The notes: generated by a model from the sequence alone, not told the origin. DNA of 64,000 bases from Eucalyptus grandis (GCF_016545825.1 NC_052614.1:40022072-40086071); one strand, 5' to 3'; numbered from the stretch's first letter, positions 12,218 through 24,460 are shown. A program made the numbers and translations.

Positions 12218-12558
12218 TTACTCTTGAAATGGGTGACCTTCAAATCTTATCCTGCAATCTCTAAGTTGAATTTGAGCACCCCAGCTTTTCCCGCATATGT
12301 AGGTCATATGATTTTCAGCTTTGAGGATGCAATAGGAGCAATCGGGTTGTGTCACTACTCTATTGCACACGGAATGGTCGTAACAGTTGTCAATTTTAAT
12401 ATAGACATTGTAACCTAAGATCGATGTATACTAAAGCAAAACATTTAGGACATCACTTCTGTAGACCGCCATTGTATTAGGATCACATTTCACAGTATTG
12501 CAAAGGCAAAATAGCGCCCTATGACGAGGAGTTCCACCTTACATTGTGTTGAGTTCAT
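12218..12558 (-). pseudogene. Ginkbilobin-2-like (DUF26, stress-antifungal domain) pseudogene 1
   Basis: The minus strand from about 12390 to 12218 reads a good C-terminal half of a single DUF26 domain. It has the diagnostic C-x8-C-x2-C (CNRVVTQPDCSYC), then WGAQIQLRDC and RIRFEGHPF, ending at TAA 12220-12218. Known family members are small secreted, mannose-binding, antifungal proteins. The N-terminal part is ruined: the ATG at 12558 opens a signal-peptide-like frame that stops at TGA (12492-12490) after 22 codons, and the region between no longer encodes the first half of the domain. The copy at 16253-16669 is its duplicate. Confidence 0.75.
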
Positions 12559-13379
12559 GATTTGGCTCTCTACTTTTAAGCTCAATGAGCGTGGTCTATA
12601 ACCAACTTTTTGTTTATGGATCTGGTGGGAGGCTCTTTCGGATCTTTCTGAGCATATTTTAATAATCATTTAGATTAGATTATATTTCATTTAACTTGCT
12701 TTTTTTTAAGAAACATTTATAAATCTCCAAGTTGCTCAAAAGGAAACAGTATTTAATGGCAAAATCAAATAATTAAAAAACTATTGTGCATAAGCTATTA
12801 TTGGCTTGTAGGCAAAAAATTATCGTTAAACGGACTCATCCTACTAATAATGTAGTGAACTAACATGTCGAATTACAATGCTGGAAAATGCGAAAATTCG
12901 AGTGCACTTGATTGAACATAATTTTAGGCAATGATTTATTATGGTCTGAAATGTTATTTGTCCATCCATAGATATACAATTTCGGTAATTAATATGGAAG
13001 ATAACACGGAACATTACATGGAGGTTTGTCACTCTATCTCTCTCTCGCACACACAATATGAGAGACAAATTTGTAGGCATACATTCTTAGGAATGTGTCT
13101 TGTATTAAGTGGATCGTCGCTCTTTACTATGACAATGTCTTGTTAATTATTTTCCATGTATTGAAGCAGTATCTTCTCATCGAAGTCATCACAATAAGTC
13201 GTCGTGATAGATACAACTTGTTATCCATTGCTCTGCATAACCCAAAAGAAAGAAAGAAAAACAGGGAAAATAAGTCGCTTTTTACTATGACAATATACAC
13301 AATTTGTTCTCTATTGCTTGCAAGTACTTGTCGCTCTATACTATGTTTAATTTTTCTTTTCTTTTTTTTTTTTGTTTTT

Positions 13380-13745
13380 ATTTACACCTCGTTGGCCACA
13401 GGCAAGGGCGTCAAATCCTTATCTAGATCAAGGTGAGGGATGAGACCCTCACTTGTTGGCCAACGAAGGCCGCAACGCCCTCACCTAGACTAGGTGAGGG
13501 CCAAGATACCCTCATCGGGCACAGCCAAGGGCCACAAGAGGTCGCAAGCCCCTTCCTTGGCCTAGGCAAGGGTGTTGCGACCCTCGCTGGCCACAAGCTA
13601 TGGCCTCCACACCTAGATCTAGGTGAGGGCTAGGAGCCCCTTGCACGCGGGTAATGAGGGCATTGTGACTCTCACTTGAATCTTGGTGAGGGTGTGGAGG
13701 CCTTTGCCCTTGGCTGGTGAGGGGCCGTGATGCCCTTGCCCATTG
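13380..13745. repeat. GC-rich degenerate repeat block (GGTGAGGG/CCCTCACC)
   Basis: A cluster of short degenerate direct and inverted motifs such as GAGGGC, CAACGCCCTCACC and GTGAGGG. It includes a near-perfect palindrome at 13480-13498 (CTCACCTAG-A-CTAGGTGAG). The block lies inside the part of duplication copy 1 that is absent from copy 2, so it was inserted or expanded after duplication, or lost from copy 2. Flanking text such as GACTGAATTAGCAAAAATAC near 13908 may belong to the same inserted element. Confidence 0.6.
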
Positions 13746-14060
13746 TTGTTGAAAACGACAGAAAATGAAAAAAGAAATAATTCAAACTAATCACGTAGGA
13801 CGGCCGACATCTACATTAATGATTACCGATCAAAATTAGCTAGATTGACTCAATTGACAAAATATAAAAATGTTTAGGGTTTAACTGATAAAATTTAAAA
13901 ATTTGGGACTGAATTAGCAAAAATACAATTTTTTTTTGTCAAAAGCAAAAATACAATTGGTTTAGGACTTTTTGGACAATTTTCAAAAAATAAAAAGAAT
14001 ATAAACATTCTATCATTGCCCTCGTTGCATTGTAAAAGAAAGGAAATTTATGAACTGATT

Positions 14061-14970
14061 TTTTGCGTTTTACATGTTCAATTACTGTTAAGGAATTTGC
14101 ATTTCGCGAGCTTTTACCACATTGGTTTTTTCTTATCGGCATTTTGCTCTTACTCGAGTTTGCTAACTTTCGAGCACGATCTATGTGCGAAGAGACCCTT
14201 ATATTCAAATGAAGAAAGTGCATTCACAACTTTCAAAGCGACCGAAGGAGCTCATCGAAAGGAATAATCTTGACAAGTTGTTTGATTTCGAAACTTTCGA
14301 GTTTTTAAAGAATTTATTTATTTTGTGGAAAATACCACATTTAAAAAAAAAATTTATCACAGGAAGTTACTTTTTTAGAAAATAACAATATTTTTCAGTA
14401 ATTAGCTCAAACATGAAAATAAATTAAAATATATTTTTCATCATAAAATCTGATTTGATTTTCATATATAGATATATACTATTTGGGCACTTACGAATGG
14501 ATAACCGGGAACTAGTACGTGCATTAGAATCTCAGGTTTGAACTTGAAAAACCTTTCCCTTGGCGTCAAGGATCGAGGCGCGGACACTTGGGTCTTAGGG
14601 CTAGCCTCGATGGACTCAAGTGACGGCGCTATGGACCCAAGTTGGGCACTAAAGTCTCAACTTTGGCCTTGATAGACCAGACACGGGTGTTTTCGATCTA
14701 GGCATAGGCACCGTGGTCAAGTGCCTAGCCTCAATGGACTCAGGCTCAAGTTCCAGAGATTTGGTCTCGGACGTCAAGAAATCACTTTATAATTTCGTGC
14801 TCAAGTGTAAAGATTCAGATCTAAGCGCTTATATTTATTTATATTTTAAAAAATGATTCATTTTTTGTTAAAAAGAAAATCATTTTCCTAAACGGAGCCT
14901 AAATTTCTGAACTGAAAACTTAAATCAAGGCTAGAGAAGTGAAGAAGGGCTCCATCCTGTTATGGAATTT
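14061..14970. other. Spacer with degenerate GACTCAAG-type repeats
   Basis: No gene seen. The part from 14550 to 14830 is built from loosely repeated words (GGACCCAAG, CTCAAGTG, GGCCTTGATAG, AGCCTCGATGGACTCA), which looks like a decayed satellite or transposon interior. I cannot classify it. Confidence 0.35.
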
Positions 14971-15195
14971 GAATACATCTAAGACAATTTTTTTTTCCTA
15001 GTAGATCAGAATTCATTGCAAAATAACAGGAGCAGGTGAGAAGCCTGCCACAGGCGCAAGGAACCGTACACCAGTCTGTCGAATCCCAATTACAGCAAAG
15101 ACTTCTATGGCTGTCGACATTAAAGAACTAAGCAACCTCCCCTTAATAGCAGCTTTATTCCTCTGTACAATTAGGTCGGAATACATCTACGACAA
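14971..15195 (-). mobile_element. 5'-truncated LINE tail with 17-bp target-site duplication
   Basis: The element at 14988-15178 lies between direct repeats GAATACATCTAAGACAA (14971-14987) and GAATACATCTACGACAA (15179-15195), which match at 16 of 17 positions. It begins on the plus strand with a T run, so on the minus strand it ends in poly-A. Long target-site duplications and a poly-A tail are the mark of LINE-type target-primed insertion. Only about 190 bases are present, so this is a 5'-truncated dead copy or a SINE-like element. Confidence 0.78.
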
Positions 15196-16160
15196 ATCCT
15201 GACGTGATGCAGATGTGCATTCCATGAAAGCCTAAGCGGCAAGCTCGGGAATGAATTCCGGTTGGAAACAGGAACGGCCAAAGCCACCTTGGAGTACCAA
15301 TCACGGGGCCTTCGAGAGACATGATTCGATTGCAAGACGGCCCATGTGCCGACAAAAAGCAAGAGATACTTGCACACGCCATTTGATCAATCTGTTTGTA
15401 GAAGCAGGTCTATCATGCGTAGTTCACCATGACATGAAGCAGTGCTTTGGAATACTGGGCCGCACCAAATCAACCTACCCCAGAGCACCTTTACACCCTC
15501 GGGTCTGAGGGCTTTCTAAGCACTACCCACTGAAATGTCTCTTTGACACAGTTGAACTTTCAAGTAACTTATCAGAACTAAGAGGGATTAGGCTTGATAA
15601 CCCCACAAAGACTGGCCTGTATCTCCACCAAATCATCAGACCTTGCCTGTGGCCAGCGCCAGTTACAACCCTAAATAACAGCAGCTGCTTTTGCTTCAGA
15701 AGGCAAAGAAGAGCCGTGCACGGTTCTGCTCACACAAATGCCAATCATCATGCCAGAGACAAGTTAGTCTGGGATCTCTGTCACACACCACCAATAATGG
15801 GCGGCCGTAGTCCAGCTTTGGCTGAGCACATTTCGTCCCTGCAAACTCAGTCTTTGGACCTATCCTCATCTTCTGGTGTCGGTCCTCTCTCGACTCCTTG
15901 CCAAAACTCGAGATATTGTCGGATAGATTCAAAATATCATGATCGAATTTTCTAATTTATCGATCCAATAATTGGATTGAGTGAAGCCCTTTATCCCAAT
16001 GCAACATATTCGATGTTGAATCATATCTATTCAAGGTATAATTGTAAAGCATTCATGAGTATTAGTAAGTTAAATGGTCATATACCATCTGTTAATTGGG
16101 AAAAGAAGAAGAAGAGAAGACTTCTCTATAGGCATACAGAAGTCTCAGAAGAGAAGACTT
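15196..16160. other. Unassigned moderately GC-rich stretch
   Basis: Short open frames on both strands (for example 15155-15382 minus and 15251-15508 plus) have no motif that I recognise. The sequence is less AT-rich than its flanks and may be an older transposon fragment. No terminal repeats are seen. Confidence 0.3.
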
Positions 16161-16169
16161 TACGTTAGC

Positions 16170-17310
16170 ATGACAGTACACAGTATGATGCTTGGAACTT
16201 GAACATAGGATACAATGTAGCATATGTGAAGCATACACTCAATAGTTAGGGTTTATCGTCTTGACGGACATGAAGCACATGATTTACTCACTAAATGGGT
16301 AATCCTCGTATCTAATCCTGTAATCTGTAAGTTGAATTTGAGCTCCTCGGCTGTGGTTGCATCGTTGGTCATACGATGTGCTGCTTCATTCAAGCAATCA
16401 CAATAATTAGATGGTGTCAATGCCCCGTTGCACACACCATGGCCATGACAGTCATTGGAGCTAGTATAATAGTTGTAACTATTGATCGGTGGATTATAAC
16501 ACAAATCAATTAGGACAAAATTTTCGTCAACAGCATACTGATCCAGAAGACCAAACTTCCTTTCACTGCATAATAGATAAATCTCTACTGTATCAGTAAA
16601 CTTCACGATATTGCAATTGCAAAATAGCGCAACAATGAGGAGTTTCACTTTGTGTTGCATTGTCTTCATGATTTGGGTCTCTACCTCTATTTCTTCCCCT
16701 CAATTTTTTTTTTTTTGTTTTCGTTGAAGCTCAGTTTGCTTGGTCTTATATAAAAGAGGTTCTTCTTTAGGTTTCTCCGCCAACTTTTTCTGTTTATGAA
16801 ATCAGCTCTTTCCTATCTTTCTAAACTTATTTTAATAATCTTTAGATTAGATTTTCTATTGTTTGACCTACATTACAATGCTGGAGATGTGAAATTTGTG
16901 CACATTTTTTTAACATAAATTTAGGTGATGACATCTATAGTCTGGATGTTATTTGTCTGTCCATGAGATATGCAATTTCGTTAATTAAAACGAAAAATAA
17001 CTTGAAATATTACAAAGGGTCTCTCTCTCTCATTATTATGACAGAAATAGTGTACATTTTTATGGACGTGTCTTGTCTTAAGTGGATTGAATTGGTCCCT
17101 CTCACCATTAATTACATGATTGTTATTTATTGAAGCAGAATATTCTCATTGAAGTGGTCACAACACTAGTCGTTGTCATATACACAATTTGTTATTTATT
17201 GCGTTGCATAAGACAAAAATGAAAGACTAAACCTTCGGTCATTGCCCTCATTCCACTGTAAAAGAAATGAAATTTATGAACTGATTTTTTGCGTTTAACA
17301 TTTATAATAC
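16170..17310. repeat. Dispersed duplication, copy 2 (around DUF26 pseudogene 2)
   Basis: This is the shorter partner of 11990-14060, in the same order and orientation. It lacks the 0.8 kb GC-rich block of copy 1. Landmarks are GTTAGGGTTTATCGTC near 16247, the pseudogene, TTTAGATTAGATT near 16842 and AAATTTATGAACTGATTTTTTGC near 17269. Confidence 0.7.
16253..16669 (-). pseudogene. Ginkbilobin-2-like (DUF26) pseudogene 2, frameshifted
   Basis: The open frame of 138 codons from the ATG at 16669 looks intact but is not. It has a short hydrophobic N terminus (KVKLLIVALFC) and a DUF26 core with HGHGVCNGALTPS. The second Cys of C-x8-C-x2-C is Tyr here (SNYCDC). Near 16361 one base is missing compared with pseudogene 1, so the rest is read out of frame. 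In the other frame the expected GAQIQL, RIRYE and YPF words are present down to a TAA at 16286-16284, although there too the conserved Cys is Tyr (TDY). The protein predicted from the ATG would lack the C-terminal part of the fold. Confidence 0.75.
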
Positions 17311-19840
17311 AATTAATTACGACTTTATTAGCAGATTATTTTATCAAAATGTCAATTTGTCAGTTAAGGTTGAAACTGTCAAAGAAATAACGCCTAATAC
17401 ATTTTCATGTTATGCAAATTCGCGTCTCGACTTTATGATTAGAATTCTTAACCAAAACTGTTGGAAATTGTACAACTTTCCTTTTAAAGTGATTGAGGTT
17501 GGCTAATTCTTCATGCATTCGATTTTTTGCTCATTGAAGTGCTAACCCAGGTGTTATCTGGTGCTGGCCCTAGAGACATAAAATTTGTGAGACGAAGGCA
17601 AATTACTTTATCACAAATTATGGACAAAATCATGATTAGATCGACTTGCATTCAAATTATTCCCCAGTGTACTAAAAAAAAAAAAATTATTTCGATTCTA
17701 CCCTAACTATATCTAATTCAGAATTATTGTTCTCTCAAAAGTGTAATTGTTTAACCACTCTTCGGATTGGAAGATTAGAAACATGAACATAACCATATTT
17801 ATATTTAACTAAGTTTGAATGTATGTGTGATGTCTATAACTTGTAACTCACCAATTGAAAACATGGACATTACCATTCGCCTATTGAGCACATCGCTCGA
17901 TTGTGGCCTGATGTCATGAAGCAACAAATGAGTTTTTAAGACTTTAGTTATCTCTTTTATCTTTATTGAAAATTACTTTCACTTGGTCACTGTCTACTAC
18001 CTAATTCTATTGGTAACTAGACTGAGATTGAAAGACAGTTGGCCGGATTCTATCAATATAACAATGAGTTAGTCGATCATTTTATTATTTGATTCAGTGA
18101 GGCTAGAAATAGATGCCTCATTTCGCCCTCAAGAAATAATTGCAAAATTTAGCTTTTAATGGATTAAAATTTAATATAAGAGAGATTTGAAGGCCAATGT
18201 TTGCCATTTTATTCTGATTGAACGACGAAAGTATGTAAGTATGAGCAATTACTCAGAGAAAAAGATGAATGCCACATGAAGATATTACCCAAAATGTGAA
18301 TTTATTGGATATATTGGAGGATGAGTGAGACCAAGATTAAAATATTAAAATAGTTGTAGTAAAAATGGTGCTTGACAAGCCTTATGCTTGTTCACACCTT
18401 AAAGTCTGCCCAAATCATAAAAAAGAAAAAAGACAATCATTAAGGTTAAGGACACTCAAATTTACTCGTTCGATATTAATAAATTAGATGAAATCTTTGA
18501 CTTACTTTTGAAAAAAAATTGACCCAATCAAATTAATCAAAGGCTGAGTAATTCAAAGTAACGAAAATTCATTGAACGAAAAAAATATTATAACGGACAC
18601 CATTCATAGAGCCATAACCTAATTAAGTATATTGCTTTTGGGGAAAACAATTAAGAAGGCAATAGACGGAAAAATCAAATATGATGGTGACGAGAGGGCA
18701 TATGATGATACTTAGTTATCAAATTCAAAATAATCGAATATTCGATAAATCACTCAATTCATTTAGGAGGAGGCAAATGGAGTTCAAATATTGTAGTAGA
18801 ATGTTTGCTCAATAGAAACCTCATAGAGATACAAGATGAGCTAAAAATTGCGCTGTTGAGAACAATTATTTGATGTAGTGCAGCCGGAAGACAAGAAGAC
18901 TTAATTTAGTTAATGTAACCATCGAGTTAGTGGGGTCGATATAACCATTGATGCAATAGATATAGGTTATGAAGTTATTTATGGATTTACATTTTGTAAC
19001 CATTTGTGTGATCATAAATTGTGGGTTCTAGATATAACAAGGGTACTCTTTGTAAGGACCCTCGAATCAATTGCATAACTCAATGTTCTTTTGTAAAGTC
19101 ATTTTTATCTTTAGTTTCCTACGATTTTTTTTTTTTTTTTGCAATTTATTTATATTGCCAGTAACAATTGTTCTCTGTGTTCATACTTTCAAATTCCTTA
19201 TTGTTACTTTCCTATTCAAAATTAATAAAGAACCATTTACAACTTTTGTTGATCAATATTGATCCATCCACAATTTAGAAGGTATTTCATCAATTTGGCG
19301 GAACAACCTTTATACCTCTTTTAAATTTTCCATAACCTCTCTAAGTTAAGCACGGGCAAAAGCCCATTGTCTTAAAGCCCAAATCTGTAGTCTTTACGCA
19401 TATAATTGGATAGACTTATTTTATGGATGATACTCAGCGTTGCGAAAACATGGAAGCATGGATGTCTTTTCTTGAGAATTAATGGATGGAAATTAGAATA
19501 AATTTTCAAATAATTGATTCATTCTTGCTTATATTGGGGAATATTGGCAATCAATAGCAACGGCATGTCCTATCTTACCTACTGTGCTGAATTTGGTGTA
19601 TGTTAGTGCCATCCTTAATGATATGCCTAATATAAGGGCCTTGTATCATCTCCAAGCTTGAGTATCTTCCTACAAGTGAAAGATGAATACATGAGTCGAG
19701 CTAAATGCTGGATTCATACAATTGTTCTATTATTCAGTTATGCTTAATTGATTCCGGGCCATGATTACATAAAAGAAGACTAATTGTGTAAATCAAAGCT
19801 AAATCTTTGCAAAATTCGAAAAATGAAAAATAGAAAATTA
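17311..19840. other. AT-rich gene-free stretch
   Basis: About 2.5 kb of AT-rich DNA with scattered stops in all frames. There is a poly-T run near 19124-19140 with no duplicated flank that I could find. I see no gene, RNA or classifiable repeat. Confidence 0.4.
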
Positions 19841-20200
19841 TCACTTTGAATTTTTCCATTGAGGAAATGAAAATTGGAAAATTCCCAGCCGTAATTCTCG
19901 AATGGAGAAACATCGCTGTTTCGGGAGCCAAGGGTCGGGTTCTCATCAGACCCGACCGATCCCGAACCGACTGTGGCCCAAATGGTTCAGTTCCAGGCCC
20001 ACGAGATCTCAAAAAAAGGGGCCTCGTCACCTAGTCCAATGGGCCTTTTCTCCTTGGGCCCAGATTGTCGTTTCTGTCCAGATATGTTCAGGACGAGCCC
20101 AATTACTTACCAATCCAAAAGGGCAAAACCGGAATTTTCAGAGCCTTCTCTGAGAAGTTTTGTCTTGCTCTTCACATTGAAAAATTGATCGGAATTGAAG
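19841..20200. other. GC-richer stretch of unknown nature
   Basis: Short overlapping frames on both strands in a moderately GC-rich stretch with GGGCC/GGCCC words near 19975-20060. No motif is recognised. It could be a relict promoter or a transposon end. Confidence 0.25.
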
Positions 20201-22435
20201 CTGTCTCCTTCATTTGCCAAACTTTCTTAGTAGTCACTTCTCTGTTTTTGGGGAAATTTTTTTATATAATTACGTTTATATTGGGACAAACAATCACAAT
20301 GAATTTATTTATAGAATTGATTTTGATCCAGCCACGAGCATACTATATTCAAGCACGTAACATGAATTTGCCGTATTGCCTTGTAAATCAATTTTAGTAA
20401 ATCGATCTTTAAATTTTTAGTGTATTTTTTTCAACGACATAACGTTCTTGTTCAAGTATGGTTAAAGTATGTTTGCTATGCACTTCGAGGGCTCCTTGTG
20501 TGAACAGTTAGACTTGGAAGAGAAGATTGATCATCTCCTCCATCTCACTCACTTGTCTTGGTTTTTTTTTTATATTTGAAGTGTGCATAAGAACCAATAG
20601 GGTTTCTACATTAAAAAAAAGGGTGATATAGGTTTCCAAATGTTTATTTGACTAATTCCCCACAAACACATGTCAGTTTTCTTAGTCTATGTGTATCGTG
20701 TAAGGGTTAGAGTAATAGATGTGACATCTAGAATTATCTAATATCATGGAGCTTAGCAACCTGTTTAGCCGTCACTTTTTGTATCTTTCGAGGCATGAAG
20801 GATGATGAAGGAGAGAGAAAGAAAGGGGCAACCTACATATAGAGCCCCATACTAGATTTCGGTGAGAATCACGACTCATGGTGTCATGAGTGATGAAGGT
20901 TGGTAATCCTTATCAGTTGTGGTGAGATTTGTCATATTCACTCAAATTTCTTACAAGGGTGATGACCATCAACACTGTCAATGATTATTTTATACCATTA
21001 GTTTACTTTCTTTTTTAACTCTTTTTTTCTAAATTAATCCTTTTAATTCAAAGATAATTTTTTTTTCCAGTTTCACTCGAATACTTAGGTTGTTTTTCCG
21101 TTTCGAGTTTACAAGTTTTCTCCATGCCACATGAAAATACACACATGAAATGAACAAACGGTTTGAGTTTTGAGTCAACATTGGAATTTTCGTCCATTTC
21201 TATTAATTAGAGTATTGACACAAAACGAAAAAATCTACATCGTTTAGGGATTCAATCGAATAAAAATAAAATTAAAAATCTGGCAACCTTCTGGGAAAAG
21301 TTTATAGAATACCGTCCTTAACTAAAGGCATAATACACGCCACTAATGACGTGCGAACTAAATCCAAACAAAAAAAGACAAAAGAAGAGGAAGATAAATA
21401 GAAACTAATTAAATAAGAAAAGTAAGAAAATATCTGGCCTGAAATTGCAAAACGCCTTGCTCCTTTTGCTCTTTTTTTTTCTATAAATAGTAAATGCAAA
21501 ATTAGTGCTATCGTTTTGTTTTTTTGTTTTTTGTTTACATAAACTTAAAGGTAAGAAGAAAAAGAAAAGGAAAAAGGGTCATGGTCTGTTTGTTTAGGAA
21601 AAAAAAATGATTTAAAAAATATTTTCTTAAAAGTGGTCGCTTGTATCAATTACAAAAGTAGATAAACGAAAGATATTTTTTATTGTCCATGAAAATATAT
21701 AAACATAACTTATTATCAATAAGAAAAACATTTTTGTATAAAATAATCATTTTCAAGTGACACAATCAATTATTTTTTTTAAAAGTCAAATATTACAAAA
21801 GAAACCCCAAATTATACTTACTGCTTTTTGTGTTAAGAAAAACCATAAACTTATCTACTACGATATAAGTATTCGAAAATTTCTATGTCATGAAAAACCT
21901 AAATTGCATGTCTATTTCAGTTTCATCCAAGATATTCTTGCGACACTAGTATTTTTTCGGTTGAAAGTAAGGGTTTTTTTTTTAAAAAAATTGCCTATGA
22001 TACAAGTTAAGGAAAACAAAAACAAAATTTGTAGCAAATATGTATCTCACACGCACGGTTCTTCCTCGACCTCAAAATATGGACTACCTGGTAACCATCA
22101 AATTCTTCATTTTTTGGTTAATATCACAGAAAATTTTAAAGTAGCATAATTCTAATGCATGGGTTCCATATCATGGCAAGTACAGAGCATACTAGTAGGA
22201 TTGATTAGAACATTTCTAGTTTTAAAGAATCATACTAGGCAGAAAGGAAGAGGGAAAAAATGTTTTAGGGATTCATAACAAATCACACAATTTTATTTTT
22301 AGAGAGGATGATTCTGCCCCTTAATGGTTACATACGCTACCTTATATAGGCATAAAAAAACACGTTAGAACTTTACATACTCAGTTTGGCCGACGATGGC
22401 CAATTATTTATCCATGCTAAGCCTTTCTACTGATG
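20201..22435. other. AT-rich gene-free stretch
   Basis: The open frames here (for example 21757-22149) are AT-rich and Lys/Phe/Ile-rich without motifs, so I treat them as chance. No repeat structure is visible by eye. Confidence 0.4.
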
Positions 22436-23635
22436 GACTGACTATTAGCTATATGCCCTAAAGTAATTATGTAATAATTACATGTTAGGATTATTTAATA
22501 GCAAAAAGTATTTATTTATCGTCTCATGAATAAGTCCATAAGATCATTTATGATTGAACTTACTCTTATGGGGTTAAGAATATGTGTGGCATGTTTACAA
22601 TTGTGTTGAATCTTTAAACAATTTACAATCGGATCATTGAGAGAATATTGATGATCATGTTGGGACCAATATTCTTAAGTTTCACTATTCAGTATTAAAT
22701 ATCCGAGAGGATGATGAGTTACAAGTAATTGGATATTGTGATATCCAAGCTAGAACACAGGCGCTTCTTTTAGACAAGTTCACTAAACGTGACGTATATA
22801 TAACGATTGATAACATGGAAGCTTTTAACAGGGTCAATGACTAATCGTTCATGTTTTGGTCTTGTAAAAGACCTTCAAACCTGAGGTACGATGACTTGTA
22901 CGTTGGATGGTTGTGGTTTACAAATTCCCTCGTCTCTTTCCCCCACATACACCTGACATTTCGTTGAACCGCCAAGTCATTTTTTTATTCTTTTCAAAAC
23001 CCTAGCAGTGCGGCATGACTTGCTAGTTATAGTTTATTCACATACAAAGGTACATGCGCACACAATATGAAATCTGTCTTCTTGTTATATATAGATATAT
23101 AAAATTGATGTCCTATGCAAACCAATTGTGACAATGTATTGAAATCTTTGGCCAAGGTTATAACCAAGAACAAATGGTTCATGTCTCGTAGAATACATAT
23201 AAATTAAATTTGGGCATATAATTGAATTGGTGTCTTGACCAACAATTTCATGGTCTTTGTTTGATTGGGACATGGTGAGATAGAAGAATCAAATTACACG
23301 ATCGTCAAAGCTAACATGTTTATTATGTTTTTGAAACATTTTACATTATTTGGGTACCCATGATATATTATTAAATGTCACTCATGGTTTGTCGGAATAG
23401 GAGATTGATATGGACAGCAATTCTCTTGATTATGCTAATGTGTTAATATGGATCCTAATGCCAACTTAGTGATGCCAACTTAGTGATAAACCTAGGGATG
23501 TCATACACCATAACAAATTAGAATGATGTTTGACTGAGAGAGAGAATATTGCAAATATGTTTGCAAGTTGAGCCAATCAAATTGAGCTGAGCTAAAAGAT
23601 AAAAAATCTAATGAAGGGGCTTTAGTGAATTTCAG
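22436..23635. other. Gene-free stretch, possible old LTR fragment
   Basis: The part from about 22440 to 22870 has the look of a retrotransposon LTR or its edge (TGTTAGGATTATTTAAT start-like, ATATCCGAGAGGATGATGAG words). I found no partner copy, primer site or target-site duplication, so the call stays open. The remainder is AT-rich and featureless. Confidence 0.25.
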
Positions 23636-23639
23636 ACTT

Positions 23640-24460
23640 TACGGTTGAATCAAAGATCTATAGCGTTTTTAGATTTAATGACTAAATTAATAATCTGAAA
23701 TGAGTTCAGAATTAATAGATGCATAAACGATCTAAAGTGAGTTCAAAATCAATTGCATCATTAATGATTTAAAGTGAATTCAAAATCAATAGTCAAATTA
23801 ATTATCTAAAACAGTTTCAAACTTAATGACTAAATCAAAGATTTGAAACAGTTTTAGATGTAACGGTCACATTAAAATTTTGAAATGGTTTCAAACTTAA
23901 CGGTCACATTAATGGTCTGAAACAATTTCAAAATCATGGATACTTTAATGATATGAAATTAACCACTGGGGTTTGCTCCAATGGCTACCTTTCCAATTTG
24001 GAAGGGGGTGGGGGTTCGAATTTTCACATTTTCAGGGGTTGGGGTGGGGATGATTTAGTTTTAGGAGTGGGTTTCGACTCTCGCTGCAAAGGAGGCATGG
24101 CAAAAGTCTGAGAGTGAGTGTTAGAGTAGGAATAGAATAGGACCAACAAAAAAAAAAAAATGAAATCGTTTCAAATTAATGACCAATTAATGTTCTGAAA
24201 AAGTTTTAGATATAATGGTCAAATTAAATATTTCTAACAGTTACAAAGTAAATATCCAAAATAAAGACTTGTAACGGTTACAAATAAATATATGGAATAA
24301 TACTCCGTAACAATTACAGAGTTAATGCTTTAATTAGTGTATGAAACGGTATCAAAAGTTACGTCCATCAAAAGTAATGACTGAATTAATTCTAAAACGT
24401 TTTTAGAGTTACAGAGCAAATTTAAATGTGATCTGCACTAGTTACAAAAGGTAATACAAA
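23640..24460. repeat. Degenerate AT-rich direct repeats (GATCTGAAACAGTTTCAAA family)
   Basis: A run of loosely conserved units of roughly 40 bases, each with words like ATGATCTGAAA, GTTTCAAA and TTAATGAC. The part from 24160 to 24430 matches the left arm of the foldback at 25012-25430 in the same order and orientation. A SINE (23960-24159) interrupts the block. Confidence 0.65.
23953..24166 (+). mobile_element. tRNA-type SINE with poly-A tail
   Basis: The element of about 200 bases spans 23960-24159 and is flanked by ATGAAAT (23953-23959 and 24160-24166). An A-box-like TTGCTCCAATGG (23973-23984) and a good B box GGTTCGAATT (24013-24022) sit near the 5' end at normal pol III spacing. The 3' end is A-rich. 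Together these define a SINE, which would need LINE enzymes to move. It landed inside the degenerate repeats described at 23640-24460. Confidence 0.8.

Larger units (their letters stand above)
11990..14060. repeat. Dispersed duplication, copy 1 (around DUF26 pseudogene 1)
   Basis: This copy aligns in order with 16170-17310. Shared landmarks are AACATAG...ATACGACATAG near 12125, TTTAGATTAGATT near 12668, TGCTGGAAATG near 12880 and a run containing TATGAACTGATTTTTTGCG near 14048. It is about 0.8 kb longer than copy 2 because a GC-rich block (about 13240-14000) interrupts it. Confidence 0.7.

Noticed and set aside
16253..16669. An intact 138-codon secreted protein gene
   Set aside because: Comparison with the duplicate at 12218-12558 shows a one-base deletion and loss of conserved cysteines, so the C-terminal third of the frame is out of register. 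It is called a pseudogene.
22440..22870. Solo LTR of a Copia element
   Set aside because: The text is LTR-like, but no partner, clean TG...CA ends or target duplication could be found.
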